Assembly: GCA_030248295.1 (NCBI GenBank)
Contig: JASANH010000875.1
Location: 1 to 64,000, forward strand
Length of the DNA stretch: 64,000 bases
Direction of reading: 5' to 3'
DNA from: Mesodorylaimus sp. YZB2_4
Lineage: Eukaryota; Nematoda; Enoplea; Dorylaimida; Dorylaimidae
Shown: positions 53,010-63,910 of the stretch, piece by piece
Layout: each line of letters begins with the position of its first letter
Numbering within the stretch: the first letter of the stretch is position 1
The notes under the pieces: generated by a model
Database searches by the model: none
Seen by the model: the letters and a program-made list of their open reading frames with translations, nothing else
What the model was told of the DNA's origin: nothing
Position numbers and translations under genes: made by a program

Positions 53010-53220
53010 CCCTGTTAGTATTCGACAGCCGAGACTGTCTCGTCGTTTGGCGTCCGTCTCTCCACTCGGAGAGCCTCATCGGTACTGGGTGAGTCACCCA
53101 CAGCCAGGCGTGCGAGGTCAGCGAGGGCTTATGGTTCAAAAACCGACCTCCATCACGGGGGATTGAAGACAGGCGAGCCCAGTGTAATAGGCATACACTA
53201 TGCCCTCTGGCCTGCACTTG
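53010..53220 (-). repeat. SINE family 2, inverted copy
   Basis: AGCCGAGACTGTCTCGTCGT TTGGCGTCCGTCTCTCC, CTCGGAGAGCCTCATCGGTA CTGGGTGAGTCACCC, GCGAGGGCTTATGGTTCAAA, and GACCTCCATCACGGGGGATT match the reverse complement of the family body and part of the head. Confidence 0.75.
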
Positions 53221-54480
53221 TTCGGGGAACCTGTCTACCTCTCCCTAATCAGGGTTGGCACGAGACCGAGAGCGAGGTCGAGGTCGAGTGACTGGCTTGG
53301 TTGCAGGCATCGGTAGAGTTCCTGGTCTGGACTTGCTCTGTGAGCACTTCGGGCTCACGATCAGATCCGTCAGAACCCCTTTGACGGCCAGCAGGTGCGG
53401 CTCCTCCCCGAATAGTGAGAGCACGGCCATCGGGTTCCAAGCAATACGGGTAGACGAGGGCCGATTTTTGTCAAATGTTTAACTCTTCTGTGCTTTTGCT
53501 CATCATTAGTCGACTAATGATTGGCTTCCTTTACACATTCGCGAATTCCGTCCTTTTTTTGGTAGACGTCAAGGATACCGCGAGCGGTGAATCATTTCCT
53601 ATAACATTTCTTAATTCTACCAACCTTTGCCAACTCAAAAAACTCTCCGAAAGGGTACGTCATCTTCACAGCAAGGTGAAAAATGTGTCAGGGCAGTCAG
53701 GAATCACAGGATGACTGGATCGAGAAAATTTTGCTAAACAGGTTGGTTTTGCATTTTTAACGCATGAAATACGCGGTGGGCGTACGCATCTTTTCTGAAA
53801 GAATAATAAATAAAATTCCCTGCACCACTGTAGTCATGCCTTGTTGGTCAGCCTGCCTTACTCTATTCCAGCCAGAACAGTTTCTTGACGAATCGCAATC
53901 GTGCTTCGAAGCGATCGAAATTATTCTGAGCGAATCTTTGGGGCAACGGTGCATCAAAGCGTCGAATATGTTCGAATGCAACGAACACAGTTTACGCATA
54001 ATCTCATTATGGGCTCACTTCGAACTCCTAGTAGCGCTAGTTTGGACAGTGTGAATACCAAACAACCAGTTTCACTATGTATCAATATGGAATATGGACA
54101 ACTGGCAAAGAAATGTATCAAGATGGGCACGTACAGTACAGTGTCACTTTTTCTTACCGCCCTCTGAGAACAAGTGACACTTTTCGAGTAATCGTGAAAG
54201 ACACGCGTAATGGTTCCCCGATGCGAGTCGGGCTCGGTGGTGCCTAAAATATATGGTAAAGTATAGGACATAGCAAGACCACTAGTTTTCACGGTTCGCT
54301 CCATTTACGCTTCGTGAGGCGGGTCTCGATTTTACACGCTCTTTGGGGGGTCCATTGTATCAAATTCAGCATTTGGACAGGGTTTGAAATTGGAATTAGC
54401 AATGCAGAACCGGGCCGATCATATAAAATCGTAGGATCCTCTCTCAGAGCCAGTCTGCGGAGATCCCTGAGAGATCAAAA
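53221..54480. other. Intergenic, upstream of the collagen gene
   Basis: Short open frames near 53.5 and 53.8 kb are not supported. A GAGGTCGAGGTCGAG stretch lies at 53270. No clear promoter element was identified for the collagen gene. Confidence 0.4.
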
Positions 54481-55660
54481 ATGGAATCGGACGCTGCTCG
54501 CGAGAAAGCGTACAGATTCGTGGCCACGACAGCCATTACATTTAGCTTTGTGGCAATCATCTCCGTCTGCATCACGGTACCTACGGTCTACAATTATGTC
54601 CAACACCTTCGCCATCGTGTCAGCCTCGAGCTATCCTATTGCAAGGAGTCGGCGAATGAAGCCACGGAAGAAGTGGATTTCATCGAAAAATATACTCCCA
54701 ACTTGAAAGAAACGGTTGTCAGTAATCGAACGCTGGCCAAGAGGCAATTGATACCAGGCTGCGAAAACTGTTGCATTCCTGGTCTCCCAGGACCACCAGG
54801 AAAACCGGGAAAGAATGGCAGGCCAGGTAAACCTGGTCCGCCAGGACCACCTGGTTTTCCAGGAAAATTCCCGCAAGAACAGTGTTCAACACCGACACCG
54901 CCCAAATGTAAGCCTTGTCCACAGGTAGGTCGCTGGCGCAGTCAATGTGGGCTGCTAGCTAACGTAAAGTTCTTTTGAGGGCAAGCCGGGCGAGCCAGGC
55001 CCGCAAGGACCACCAGGAAATCCTGGTCCAGAGGGGCCAGCAGGGGTAAGACATTTGAAGCTGAATTTCGTTGAGAGGACTTTTATTGCAGCACGTCTTT
55101 TTAGATTCCTGGAAAAGACGGCGCCGCCGGGCCGCCCGGTCCTCCAGGACCACCAGGCCAGCCGGGTCCAAATGGTCCGGATGGTCCGAAGGGCGAGCCT
55201 GGCACACCAGCTACTAGCACCCCAGCCATACCTGGCGATCCTGGACCACCGGCAAGTACCTGCACAGTTCAGAATAACTTTCACATATGAGCAACCATGT
55301 TTGTTTTTGCAGGGAGAAGACGGCCCGCCAGGGCCTCCGGGGCCACCAGGCCCAAAAGGTATCGATGGATCATCGGGCAGCGGCGGCCTCAAAGGGCCGC
55401 CAGGTCCGCCTGGACCACCTGGAAACGACGGCGCTCCAGGAGACAAGGGTGCGATCATCCTTCTTTCTCCTGCTTCCCACTTGTTGGCACTTTATTTTCA
55501 GGCCCGCCCGGCACCGATGGCCCGAAAGGGGAGCCTGGAATCTGTCCGAAATATTGCGCTACTGGTAATCTTTTTTGCCTCTTCGAGCATAAACAGTTTT
55601 ACGTAGCAGATAATTTTTGTAGATGGCGGTATATTCTTCGAAGACGGAACAAGGCGATAA
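54481..55660 (+). CDS. Nematode cuticle collagen (297 aa)
   Basis: Six exons: 54481-54924, 54980-55045, 55105-55251, 55313-55448, 55502-55564, 55623-55660. The N-terminal domain (residues about 10-60) has the membrane-spanning signal anchor typical of cuticle collagens, then a subtilisin-like cleavage site R83-TLAK-R88. Cysteines C94, C97 and C98 precede the first Gly-X-Y block; short triple-helical blocks follow, separated by a Cys-bearing spacer (PKCKPCPQ). The chain ends [19 protein letters not shown], the conserved tail of one cuticle collagen group. Length near 300 is usual. The product is secreted by hypodermis, trimerised and cross-linked into cuticle. Intron 3 must begin with GC (CCG/GCAAGT) to keep the Gly-X-Y frame; intron 2 ends with GAG as now placed. 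The frame and phases hold through all six exons. Confidence 0.95.
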
Positions 55661-56623
55661 ACCTTTTTTCTGTCCATCAACAGTTTCAAAATCTTGAACT
55701 CTCCTAATAATGATGGCTTCATAGTAATGATGATGGCTTCTGCTAAAATACCTGATCCTTACTTAATGGTTTTTTGCGGTTTATGTGGTTTTTCTCGGTA
55801 ACCAGGACAGCAGAATGAAAATCTTTCAGCGTACAGGTACGCAATTGTCACATTTCTACAGCAAGAGATCATGGCTAGCGTTTTCAGCAGCCAAACTTTA
55901 TAAGATTGAAAGCCTCAGTCCCACGTCAGACACACGGTTACGTGGCCTAAAAGTTTTTAAAACTGCCACTTCATTGCACGCACCTAACAACATACACTAT
56001 AGTATATGCCCTTTGCGCGTTCGTGTAAGGGCATAAGCACGGACGAGATAAGCTGGCGGCGTGCCTCTGTGACTCATAATCAGTGCGTGAGGGTATCGCG
56101 GCCTTTTTCGTTTTTCCTGGTTGCGGAACAACATTCTAGTCCAAGTAGAGCAAACTGGCCTGACCATCGTTTTGTACATTCTTGATTTTAGGTACAGTAT
56201 GTTGCCTGTCACCCACCACCACTTCTGCCGTGTGCTGTGGATTCTAAGTTTTACATCTGCCAAAGTGAGAACTGTGATGTCTTGTTGATTACGATCCTAT
56301 CCACTGTTCTTGGATGAAAGGCACTACGATTCTGAGTTCAGCCATAGGTCTAGGAGCCACACTCCAGGTACTCGGTGGTCGTACTGTAAGATTCCTTTAC
56401 ATGCCTTGTTCGTGAGCGTTGTGCCGGCCAGCATCACATCGTCGGCGAAAAGAGAAAGAAAAAACCAATGATTTTACTCACTCTCAGAAGGAGTGTGTAT
56501 TGGCACAGATCATGGGAGGCACTGTACCGCATGTCCACTGACTAGTATCAAGGAACATTTGAACGCACCTAACGAAATAGCTGTACGAAACCCAGAAATC
56601 ACATACCGCAGATAGCCGTCGAT
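55661..56623. other. Intergenic, nothing recognised
   Basis: Between the convergent collagen and Ly6-type genes. No gene or named repeat seen. Confidence 0.4.
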
Positions 56624-57529
56624 TCAGTTAATCTTCAACTGGACCTTGAACCACGAAGTCAGAATACACGACACAACGATCGTTAATATGGCTATAAGGC
56701 CGCCAGCTGGAGCGTAGTGCCACCAATCGAAAGGAATCGCCTCAAACTTCATTCTTGAACAGGCCCAATGACATACAACATCCTTGATTTGGATTCTTCT
56801 GTCGTCATAAGGAACGAAATCAGCTGCGCAGAAATCAGAATGCCGACACCAATAATAGTACTCGTTCGTTTTTTTGCTGTATTTCATGACTGCAAAGAAT
56901 GCACCTGTATCGTAATCCAAATCTCCCTCTAAACGTTGACACGCGGCGTACGATCGCGTCCTGACGCAGGCAATACTCCTTCTATCTGATGGCGCAATTA
57001 TGGCGCTGCTGCAGCGACCGTTTTCACAGGACAGAATATCTCGGCTAGCTGGGAGATCACCGTAACAATCGCAACTTATCGGATCGACTGGATTTCGATG
57101 CACTTCAAGTCTTCGTTGCATTTTGGTGGACGAAATTGGAATACATTCTTTGAGAGCGTCTTCTACTTCTCGTTGCATCCATCGAGCGCCCGCATTATTC
57201 AAATTGACATTGCAGAAACTTGAATTACAACTGTGATAAACAATGATTTGTTGATCAGCTGTCCAGGCGACACCGACTTCGCTCGGAAAGTTGCCAATGT
57301 TTCGAAACATCGAACAACCTTTCACAACGTCGAAGGACCCATTCGCTATTTTCTCGCCGATTAGACAAGCACTGTCTGCGGAACAAGTGCCGGATCGGCA
57401 AGCTGAAAATAGTCTGTCTGAGTAACTTTGTGCAGATCCAGGGTCGCAATGGCAACGAATAGCCGACGCTCGATGGCCGTGATCAAGAAGGTAGCCGACG
57501 AGAATTATCGTAGTACTACAGAGGAGCAT
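56624..57529 (-). CDS. Membrane protein with two Ly6-like cysteine-rich modules (301 aa)
   Basis: Single exon. A signal peptide (about 1-24) precedes two related cysteine modules. The first runs from IRCHCDPG (residues about 24-31) to YHSCNSSFCNVN (about 98-109); the second from ISCDCYGD to YYWCRHSDFCAADF. Each opens with CxC and closes with a CxxxxFC-type pair, the pattern of Ly6/activin-receptor-like ectodomains in nematodes, although the typical final CN is kept only in the first. A hydrophobic segment near the C-terminus (PAGGLIAILTIVVSCILTSW, about 272-291) and a short KVQLKIN tail suggest a type I membrane protein. Two modules plus a membrane span and no kinase domain suggest a surface binding protein. 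It has no close similarity to the Ly6 gene at 22.3 kb apart from this general pattern. Confidence 0.75.
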   Translation of the reverse strand: MLLCSTTIILVGYLLDHGHRASAIRCHCDPGSAQSYSDRLFSACRSGTCSADSACLIGEKIANGSFDVVKGCSMFRNIGNFPSEVGVAWTADQQIIVYHSCNSSFCNVNLNNAGARWMQREVEDALKECIPISSTKMQRRLEVHRNPVDPISCDCYGDLPASRDILSCENGRCSSAIIAPSDRRSIACVRTRSYAACQRLEGDLDYDTGAFFAVMKYSKKTNEYYYWCRHSDFCAADFVPYDDRRIQIKDVVCHWACSRMKFEAIPFDWWHYAPAGGLIAILTIVVSCILTSWFKVQLKIN

Positions 57530-58094
57530 TTCAGCACCCCACTGGGCTTAGCCACTCCCAACGAACGGAAAGCAACTTTATGAGTAAAGGTTGAATCGGA
57601 GTGTAAAGAAAAGGCTTTGGTACGGTTTTATTGGCTCAATGGGCGGTGTTAGGGCATGGACTCTGGGGCGCTCACTTTCACAAGCTGTTTCATAAAAACT
57701 AGCACTTTAGCTTATCAATTAGATATTCTCCAAGTATTTCTTATGTACAGTATCAGGAGTATCCTCGTAAACTCTTACATTCTTTGGAGTATCGTGCATT
57801 TGTATGTGAGACCGATAGCAAAAAGAGTGCTGTGCCCAAACATTGACTGACACCTACAGTAGATCATACGCACGCTCCCAGTGCAGCAATGGGTTTAAAG
57901 TTCGACCCAAACCCAGTCCGAAAATGTTGAAGTCGAACCCAACTCGAACCCATTTAGTAGTAGTCCCAAACCTTACGCATAAATAACCCATACATTTGAA
58001 AAATTTGCTAGCCCCCAAAAAAACACAGGGTTGCTAATCGTAAGTGAAATGAAAAAACGTGAACGTGAATGCCAATACGCGATGCAAGCGTTCA
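57530..58094. other. Intergenic, nothing recognised as a gene
   Basis: Around 57890-57975 the sequence repeats variants of GAACCCAA/TCGACCCAAACCC. No gene seen. Confidence 0.4.
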
Positions 58095-58440
58095 CATGAT
58101 GGAAATGCGGATGCTGCGATGGAATCTTGGACTCACCCTATTCGGCCACGTCATGAACGATGCGACGACGGCTGGGCATAGCCGTCGTACTTAGAAGATG
58201 ACGGAAGGGAGAAACAGATGGTACGGTCACGTCATACATGGAGAGGAACAGTCTACGCCAAGGACAGCCATGCACCTTGAAAACGACGGTCAGAGACCAC
58301 GCGAACGACCAACGGGATGGAAGACCATGAGGAAGCCATGACCTGAGCAAGATGGAGGCAGATATGTCGAAAAGCAGATCCAACGATCCCGAAAAAAACG
58401 CTACGACGACGAAAAAGAGTCGCTAGTCACTCAAAACCAA
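58095..58440 (+). mobile_element. LINE C-terminal tail fragment (RTE-like)
   Basis: The plus strand encodes MRMLRWNLGLTLFGHVMND, then after an in-frame TAG RNRWYGHVIHGEE, PRTAMHLENDGQRPRERPTGW and a basic end. This order (M-R-WxxG, RxRWYGHV, E, and a GRRPRGRPxxxW-type motif) is the well-known C-terminal region of many RTE/CR1-type reverse transcriptases. Only the last 110 or so codons are present and they contain stops, so this is a dead 5'-truncated copy. It belongs to a different family from the LINE at 37-41 kb. Confidence 0.75.
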
Positions 58441-59288
58441 CACTTATTCATTCCTACTGCGACGCGTCTAATTTCAGCAGCGCAGTAAATATTACGCTCA
58501 GAAAATCATTTCTCCACACCGTTTAGTATCGTTGCTAACAGACCGCATTAGCTTTCGCCCTCTTCTTTCCCGATTCCATCCAGCATTTGAAAGCCGAGCA
58601 CTTCCGTCCAATTGGTCACTAGCGAGCTTGGATTCGGGTTTGCCTCAGCTGCCCTTCGTTTCAAAGATGGCGGGTCAACTCAACGATGAAAAATACCTTT
58701 CCCGTGTTCTAGAGCCAGTAACCTAGAGGATAGTGAAAGACCAAAGAATACAAGAATTTCTGGACCAAGAGAGATTCACGTGAGGCGGCTGCAACAAGAA
58801 GAATGCGCTAGCACATTCCTGAACTCGCTTGCCCGACTTTGTGTGTTCAATCGGTGCCATCCATTGAGCGATCGTTTGAACATGCCATTTCTTGGTGCGA
58901 TCGAACAAAAAGCACAAATTTTCTTGGTCGTTGTCTGAATTTATTCCGCTCTGGAGCAAGACTTAAGTATTTTGCCGGTAGCGAAGTAAGCATGACACAA
59001 AACGTTCTGATCACTGACTGGTATAGAAATAGATTCCCATGACGACCAGCCAATCGCACGTTTTGAGTGGTCAGACGGTATCTCGTAAGAAACATCATGA
59101 AAGTCGCGTCGGCGAGAATCATCATCTTGAATCTAGAAAACGATATGAAGAAGACGTTCAGAATCGGCGCAAGGAAAGAGGGCGAGAGGATTTTTGATCG
59201 GCCGGGCTTGAAACGAAGAACGCTTGAGTGGCATGACCATATACAGTATGAATATCAGCTAGCGCGACGTAAAACGCGTCTAACTCGT
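58441..59288. other. Intergenic, nothing recognised
   Basis: Open frames on both strands near 58.5-59.3 kb show no known motif or splice support. Confidence 0.35.
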
Positions 59289-59420
59289 TGGCCTTGAAAA
59301 TAGTAGCAATTGATTGTTCACATAACTTGAAAATCGCCGTTCGTGTTGTCCCGGGTCGTAGATCGATTTTAGTATTTCAGTTTGGGCATCTCGAATCAGC
59401 GATCGTCGATACATAGTAAA
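59289..59420 (+). repeat. Dispersed repeat shared with 45.45-45.58 kb
   Basis: Second copy of the repeat described at 45449-45575, same orientation; it also ends in a TCGATA-CATAGTAAAA segment. Confidence 0.6.
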
Positions 59421-59606
59421 AACTCTTTTGCCATTAGGCGATGGTTCGTCAGACCACAACGTGGCACTCGATCCCGGTTGCGTCGAGGAATCGTTGACCT
59501 CCTCGAAATGCAATACGTAGGGCTCGACGAGGGGAAAATATGGTAGTCGGCGAAATATTTCGAATACCATCCGTCTAGCACTTGACGCCAGCCAAGCCAG
59601 GGTCGA

Positions 59607-59675
59607 CCGTACCGACTTTTTGGACCGTACACGTACCTGGGGCCTGGTACGGCCGTACCGTACCGTACCGTACTA
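59607..59675. repeat. GTACC/GTACG simple-repeat array, first
   Basis: Degenerate and then exact copies of CCGTA, ending GGCCGTACCGTACCGTACCG. A related array lies at 60565-60660. Confidence 0.7.
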
Positions 59676-60564
59676 ATAAAAAACTCCATCTTAGCAGCCA
59701 GAAAATTTGAAATGTTTTTCAAAAGATAGATCAAGGCCAGACTCTGGTGTGCGTCTCAAAATTGTCATGCCTATTTTATTCATCTACTTCTTCGCTGTGA
59801 ACAGTTTGATCATCGTCGGCTTTTACGATATTGTAACCAAGAACAGCAATGAAGTATGGAAAAGCAGGTTTGAGATACAAAAGTCCTTGACTTCAAAGCT
59901 GACTCCACTCCTCCTTTGACATCGCAGATTACCAGAAATCCTTTTGCTCCATCATGCTACTGTACCTATATGGGCTCGAAGACTAGATATGAACTCGCGA
60001 TCGAAGCTCGCGAAGCTTGATGATATATGCTCATACTGGAGATCCATAAGCCTCCTGTTTCGATGTCTTACACTAAGATGCCAACAAAATTTATGACTGA
60101 AGATGGATGATGGAACATTGCAGAAAACAGCTGTTGAAATTTAATCGATACATGGGTTCCCTAACCAGCGCTTCGAGAAATTTAAGGCAAGGAATTTAGT
60201 GTTTCATGAACGAAACTATAGCCATGGCAGGCGCCTCAAATTCAGCAACAGCGACTCCATAAACGACCACATTTAAATTCAAGAAAGTAGCATTTTTAGT
60301 AGCAACGGGTAGAATTCATAAGGATCACAGCTCCAAAGTAAGCCCACCAGCCGTCCGCCGTCAGTATCAGGATTATAAGATAAGATGCTCTGCGAGTAAT
60401 TGCTTGAAATTTTGGTCACTCTTTTAGATCGCTTATCTAACACTTTTGTGAGGGATTATAAAAAACAGCTGGTAGAGTCATTGAAAATTGGCCGCTTTGA
60501 AGCGAAGGAATGTACCTAAGCGTTAAATTACGCACAAATTATAATAAGACTTGGTTCTTTCAGC
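59676..60564. other. Region between two GTACC arrays
   Basis: About 890 bp without a supportable gene; a hydrophobic frame at 59707-59919 (LKIVMPILFIYFFAVNSLI) has no homologue known to me and no splice evidence. Confidence 0.35.
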
Positions 60565-60660
60565 GCCGTACCCGTACCGTACCGTACCACTTCGCGGTAC
60601 GGCGGTACGGTACGGCCGGTACGCTGGTACGGTCGGTACGCCGGTACGCTGGTACGGTGG
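60565..60660. repeat. GTACC/GTACG simple-repeat array, second, with internal inversion
   Basis: CCCGTACCGTACCGTACC is followed after CACTTCG by GCGGTACGGCGGTACGGTAC and further GGTACG units, so the array reverses direction and can fold on itself. Confidence 0.7.
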
Positions 60661-60807
60661 CATGCTGGTCGGTTGAGTAACCATCGGTTGTACACTATTT
60701 CTGAACAGGTGGGTCACTCACATAGATTGCAGCGGTGCAGTGCCTGCCTGCCAGGTTCGACAATGGGCGTTAGCTTCCTCTTATAACGACTGGTGGCCTG
60801 AACCCTG

Positions 60808-61360
60808 TTCATGTTCATGTTTTACCACATCACCATACGCTTATGCGCACTCGAGGGTGAAGGGACACATTTTACACGGAATGATTTCGTTGCCTGTCTC
60901 TGTTCGGCACTCGTTTGACTTCCGTCTCTCCATGCGATGCGTCTCGGCGCTCCTGGGTAAGTCACTTACAGCCCGCCTTGCAAGCTCAACAAAAGTTTAT
61001 GGTTTAATAGTTGACGTTTGTTCTTGGGGATTGAACCCGCTACAAAACAAGAAGTCTAGGTGGACGGATGCCCAATCACTGCATCACCACGGGCTCGATC
61101 GTGCTTTTTACGCTAACACTCAAATAAGCTCCAAATTCGCAGGCCGGTTTTTGTGACCATTCCGACTGAACAGAATCCGATGCATCGTCACGCGAAGCAT
61201 CGCTGGGCTGCGAGCAGCGTCTACTGTCATGATTATCGAAAAGCACCAAGTAGCACCTTTTTGTCGCCCACATCACATGTACGATTATAAAACGAGAACA
61301 TTCACAACACGAGAATCGAGTCGAGTACATGATCACACTCGGCAGGTCACTGTGTTAGGA
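60808..61360 (-). repeat. Composite: SINE family 1 tail joined to SINE family 2 copy with extension
   Basis: 60808-60890 is the tail of SINE family 1 (CATGTTTTACCACATCACC, GCGCACTCGAGGGTGAAGGG, TTTACACGGAATGATTTC), joined directly to an inverted SINE family 2 (body at about 60893-61020, tRNA-like head with B box GGGTTCAATCCCC and A-box-like GTGGTGATGCAGTGATTGGG at 61020-61095). Homology to 44430-44960 continues to about 61360 (CGACTGAACAGAATCCGATGCA; TCATGATTATCGAAAAGCACCA). Confidence 0.65.
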
Positions 61361-63499
61361 GAGCGGTCGAATGAAAGAACTTCAAAGGAAAGTTTCGTGT
61401 TCCGTTTTGGCCCTTGATATACAGGACGACCTGAAGGACGATAGGTACGTTTTAGCCAAGAATTTAATGCAGGCGGAGGCTTCGGACTACGTCCGCCTTC
61501 ATCCCCCCACAGTAACTACAATACAGAGCGTGCCTGAACATCATATCTGCCGATAGCGTACAGTATAACGTTTTCTTGTTAGCCACATACAGCCATGTTG
61601 GGTTTTTGTGCCTCAAGAGTTCAAGCTAGTCCAGATATTCGCTGAGTTTCTTCACTCGTATTCGCTGCATTTTACTGACTCCCTTTGATCTGATTGTCTG
61701 CATGCAAACGCTGACAGCGATTACCGAAGGGGATTCTTTTAGAGGGATGCTTGCATATGGGAGTGTTCAATTTGTCAAAACCTGGCTATTGCATCTTATC
61801 ATTTCTGTGGAATTCTTACAGTCGAGTGTTTTTTTTTGCTTCGGTTTTACCAGGCCGCGAAAAAAACCTGAAGGAGAGTTAAATCCAAGTAAAAGCACGA
61901 AATAACAAGTTTCTGTTTACATTTTTATGATTCCCAGAAGATCAGACTTGCTTTTTGAATCCAGCGTAGCCTCTAACCTCCATCCATCTATGGCTATTCC
62001 CGTGACTGCGTGTGGTCAGTTCGTGCAGTTGCAGTGCAGTGCAGTCAGTACAACTAAACTGAAAAACCATGCCGTGTTCACATGCATCCACCACATCATG
62101 TAACGAAGCCAATTACGATTAGTTTTCACTCCTTTCTTCAACAGAAAGCTAGAAAGAAGAAATTATGACGCTCGACTCGCTGTATCAAAAAAGGCGAAGC
62201 TCGAAAAAGAAATTGCTTGTCTTCACTCTTAAAAATTGCGTCCCCTATGCAATCACTTTGCCAGTACAAGGTAATTTATTGGATGCTTTCTTGACCATAA
62301 CCCCATCCCCCACTGCGATTAGAGGAAGTTGTTTCATCAATTACGCACCCACCATACCCCTTTCCGCCTCTTCTGTGTCTCGAAAGCATAGAACTACATC
62401 GGTTTGTGAAGAAAAACGTATTGAAAACGCTCTTCAAAAGTCCTTTAGAGATAGAGCTCGAAGTGAACAAAAATTTAGCTTTTTAGTGTCCCTTTTTCAA
62501 TACGGATCGACTAATATGACAGAATTGGAAAAACAAGAAATCAGCATAATCTGATGAGCTCGTGCCAGGTTATAGTCAGCGAAAAATTTTTTACCTGAAG
62601 CAAAAAAACCACGTCCCGTCAAATTTAATTTTCATCGTGTCCTTATTTTCTTGTTTTCGAACCTAATTTTAGCAATAAAGCTTCGAGAAGCTTAGAATGT
62701 GAAAAAAGGGTGACGTACATCCAAGTGATTTTCACTGCGCTCTATACTTAGCTGTCAATAAAGAAGAAGCCACATTTTTCTCGACGCTAAGACAACGCAA
62801 AAGCTGACGTGGATAACCAAAACTAACACGTGTTGTTGCATTCTCATTGAACTAATATGAGCACCACCAAAACGCTTTGAACAGAAAACAAATGGTGCCC
62901 ATCATTTTCATCCTAAAAAATGGCACCCTGTTGCCGCAGCTAATCGACGATTTCACACTTCTGCTATCTCCCAGTCAGCCAGTCAAGCAAGCAAATAGGA
63001 AGGCGGTCAAATGTAGGAGCACCCCAGATGGCTCGAGTGCGTAGCTTTCCATCAAGGAGCCGCTCTCATTCTCCTATCAATTTTTTACATTTAAGGATCT
63101 ACATTTTTCTCACGCTCCATTTTTTCTCATTGTCTACGACCCTTTAGGGCATGCATAGGAAAAAATCAGAAGAACGTCTTAGGCCTGATGAAATCTTTCG
63201 GCAAAAATTTGGCCATGTTTTTGATATTGAAGGGAATCGCATCAAATGACCTCATCAAGCTCATCTGAATTCACTAGCCGCGCAAGTCATTTGTGCTCAT
63301 CAAGGCAGCATGCGGATGACCGAGGAGGAAAGTATTAGAAAGAAAAAAATCGAAAAAAGGAATCTCGTCAAGAAAGTATAGCAAGCACAAAGTGTGCCCC
63401 CCATCGGTTTCAACAACCAGCAAATTGTCCTTTCTTATGTTGCTTCAGCAATAAATAGCCTTTCATAAAATGCTTTCTAAAAATAATAGTCATCCAACA
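61361..63499. other. Intergenic, with one possible orphan exon
   Basis: At 62146-62230, after TTTCTTCAACAG, one frame reads KLERRNYDARLAVSKKAKLE KEI, a lysine-rich helical segment like part of a coiled coil or BAR domain. It ends in a stop after 28 codons and no flanking exon was found. A second frame (62165-62554) overlaps it. A GCAGT microsatellite is at 62025-62045. Otherwise nothing is recognised. Confidence 0.3.
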
Positions 63500-63910
63500 T
63501 CAATAGCATAGAAGCCGAAGATCATCATTTGCTTGTTCGTATGCGCATTTCCGTCCTATGGTGTCAAAAACCCAGGAATTTTGCGCCTTAAAAATTCGTT
63601 TAGCAATACCTATGCTGGATTGGGAATTGAGAAAAATGGTGAACGTGTCGAAGCGTGGGCGAATGCTCGTTTGGAACGTATTGGCCATTTCTAAACGGAC
63701 ACGCAAAAAACGCCCTTTGAGAATGCCATGAAACCAATAGACTAAATACGATTTCACCGAGCTAAAGCCAAGACAAATTGCGAAAAAATATGAAGGCTAG
63801 CTAATTTAGACTTGGCTTGTTTTTCCGATGCTGTTCTTCCCATTTTCTTGGTTTTGAATAGATGTTTGAGGTCTCTGGAGGCTAGGAACGCTGTCGTCGA
63901 ATACATCCAT
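63500..63910 (-). CDS. Tentative gene, two possible exons at the right edge
   Basis: An ATG at 63910 opens MDVFDDSVPSLQRPQTSIQN and stays open for 34 codons (stop TAA at about 63808); a possible donor lies at about 63811 (CAA/GTCTAA). After TTGGCTTTAG (about 63766) a second frame encodes about 88 residues, including KSYLVYWFHGILKGRFLRVR and SIGIAKRIFKAQNSWVFDTI, to a stop at 63500. The phases of the two pieces do not match with the splice sites I can see, so the model is incomplete. No family is recognised. Confidence 0.3.
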
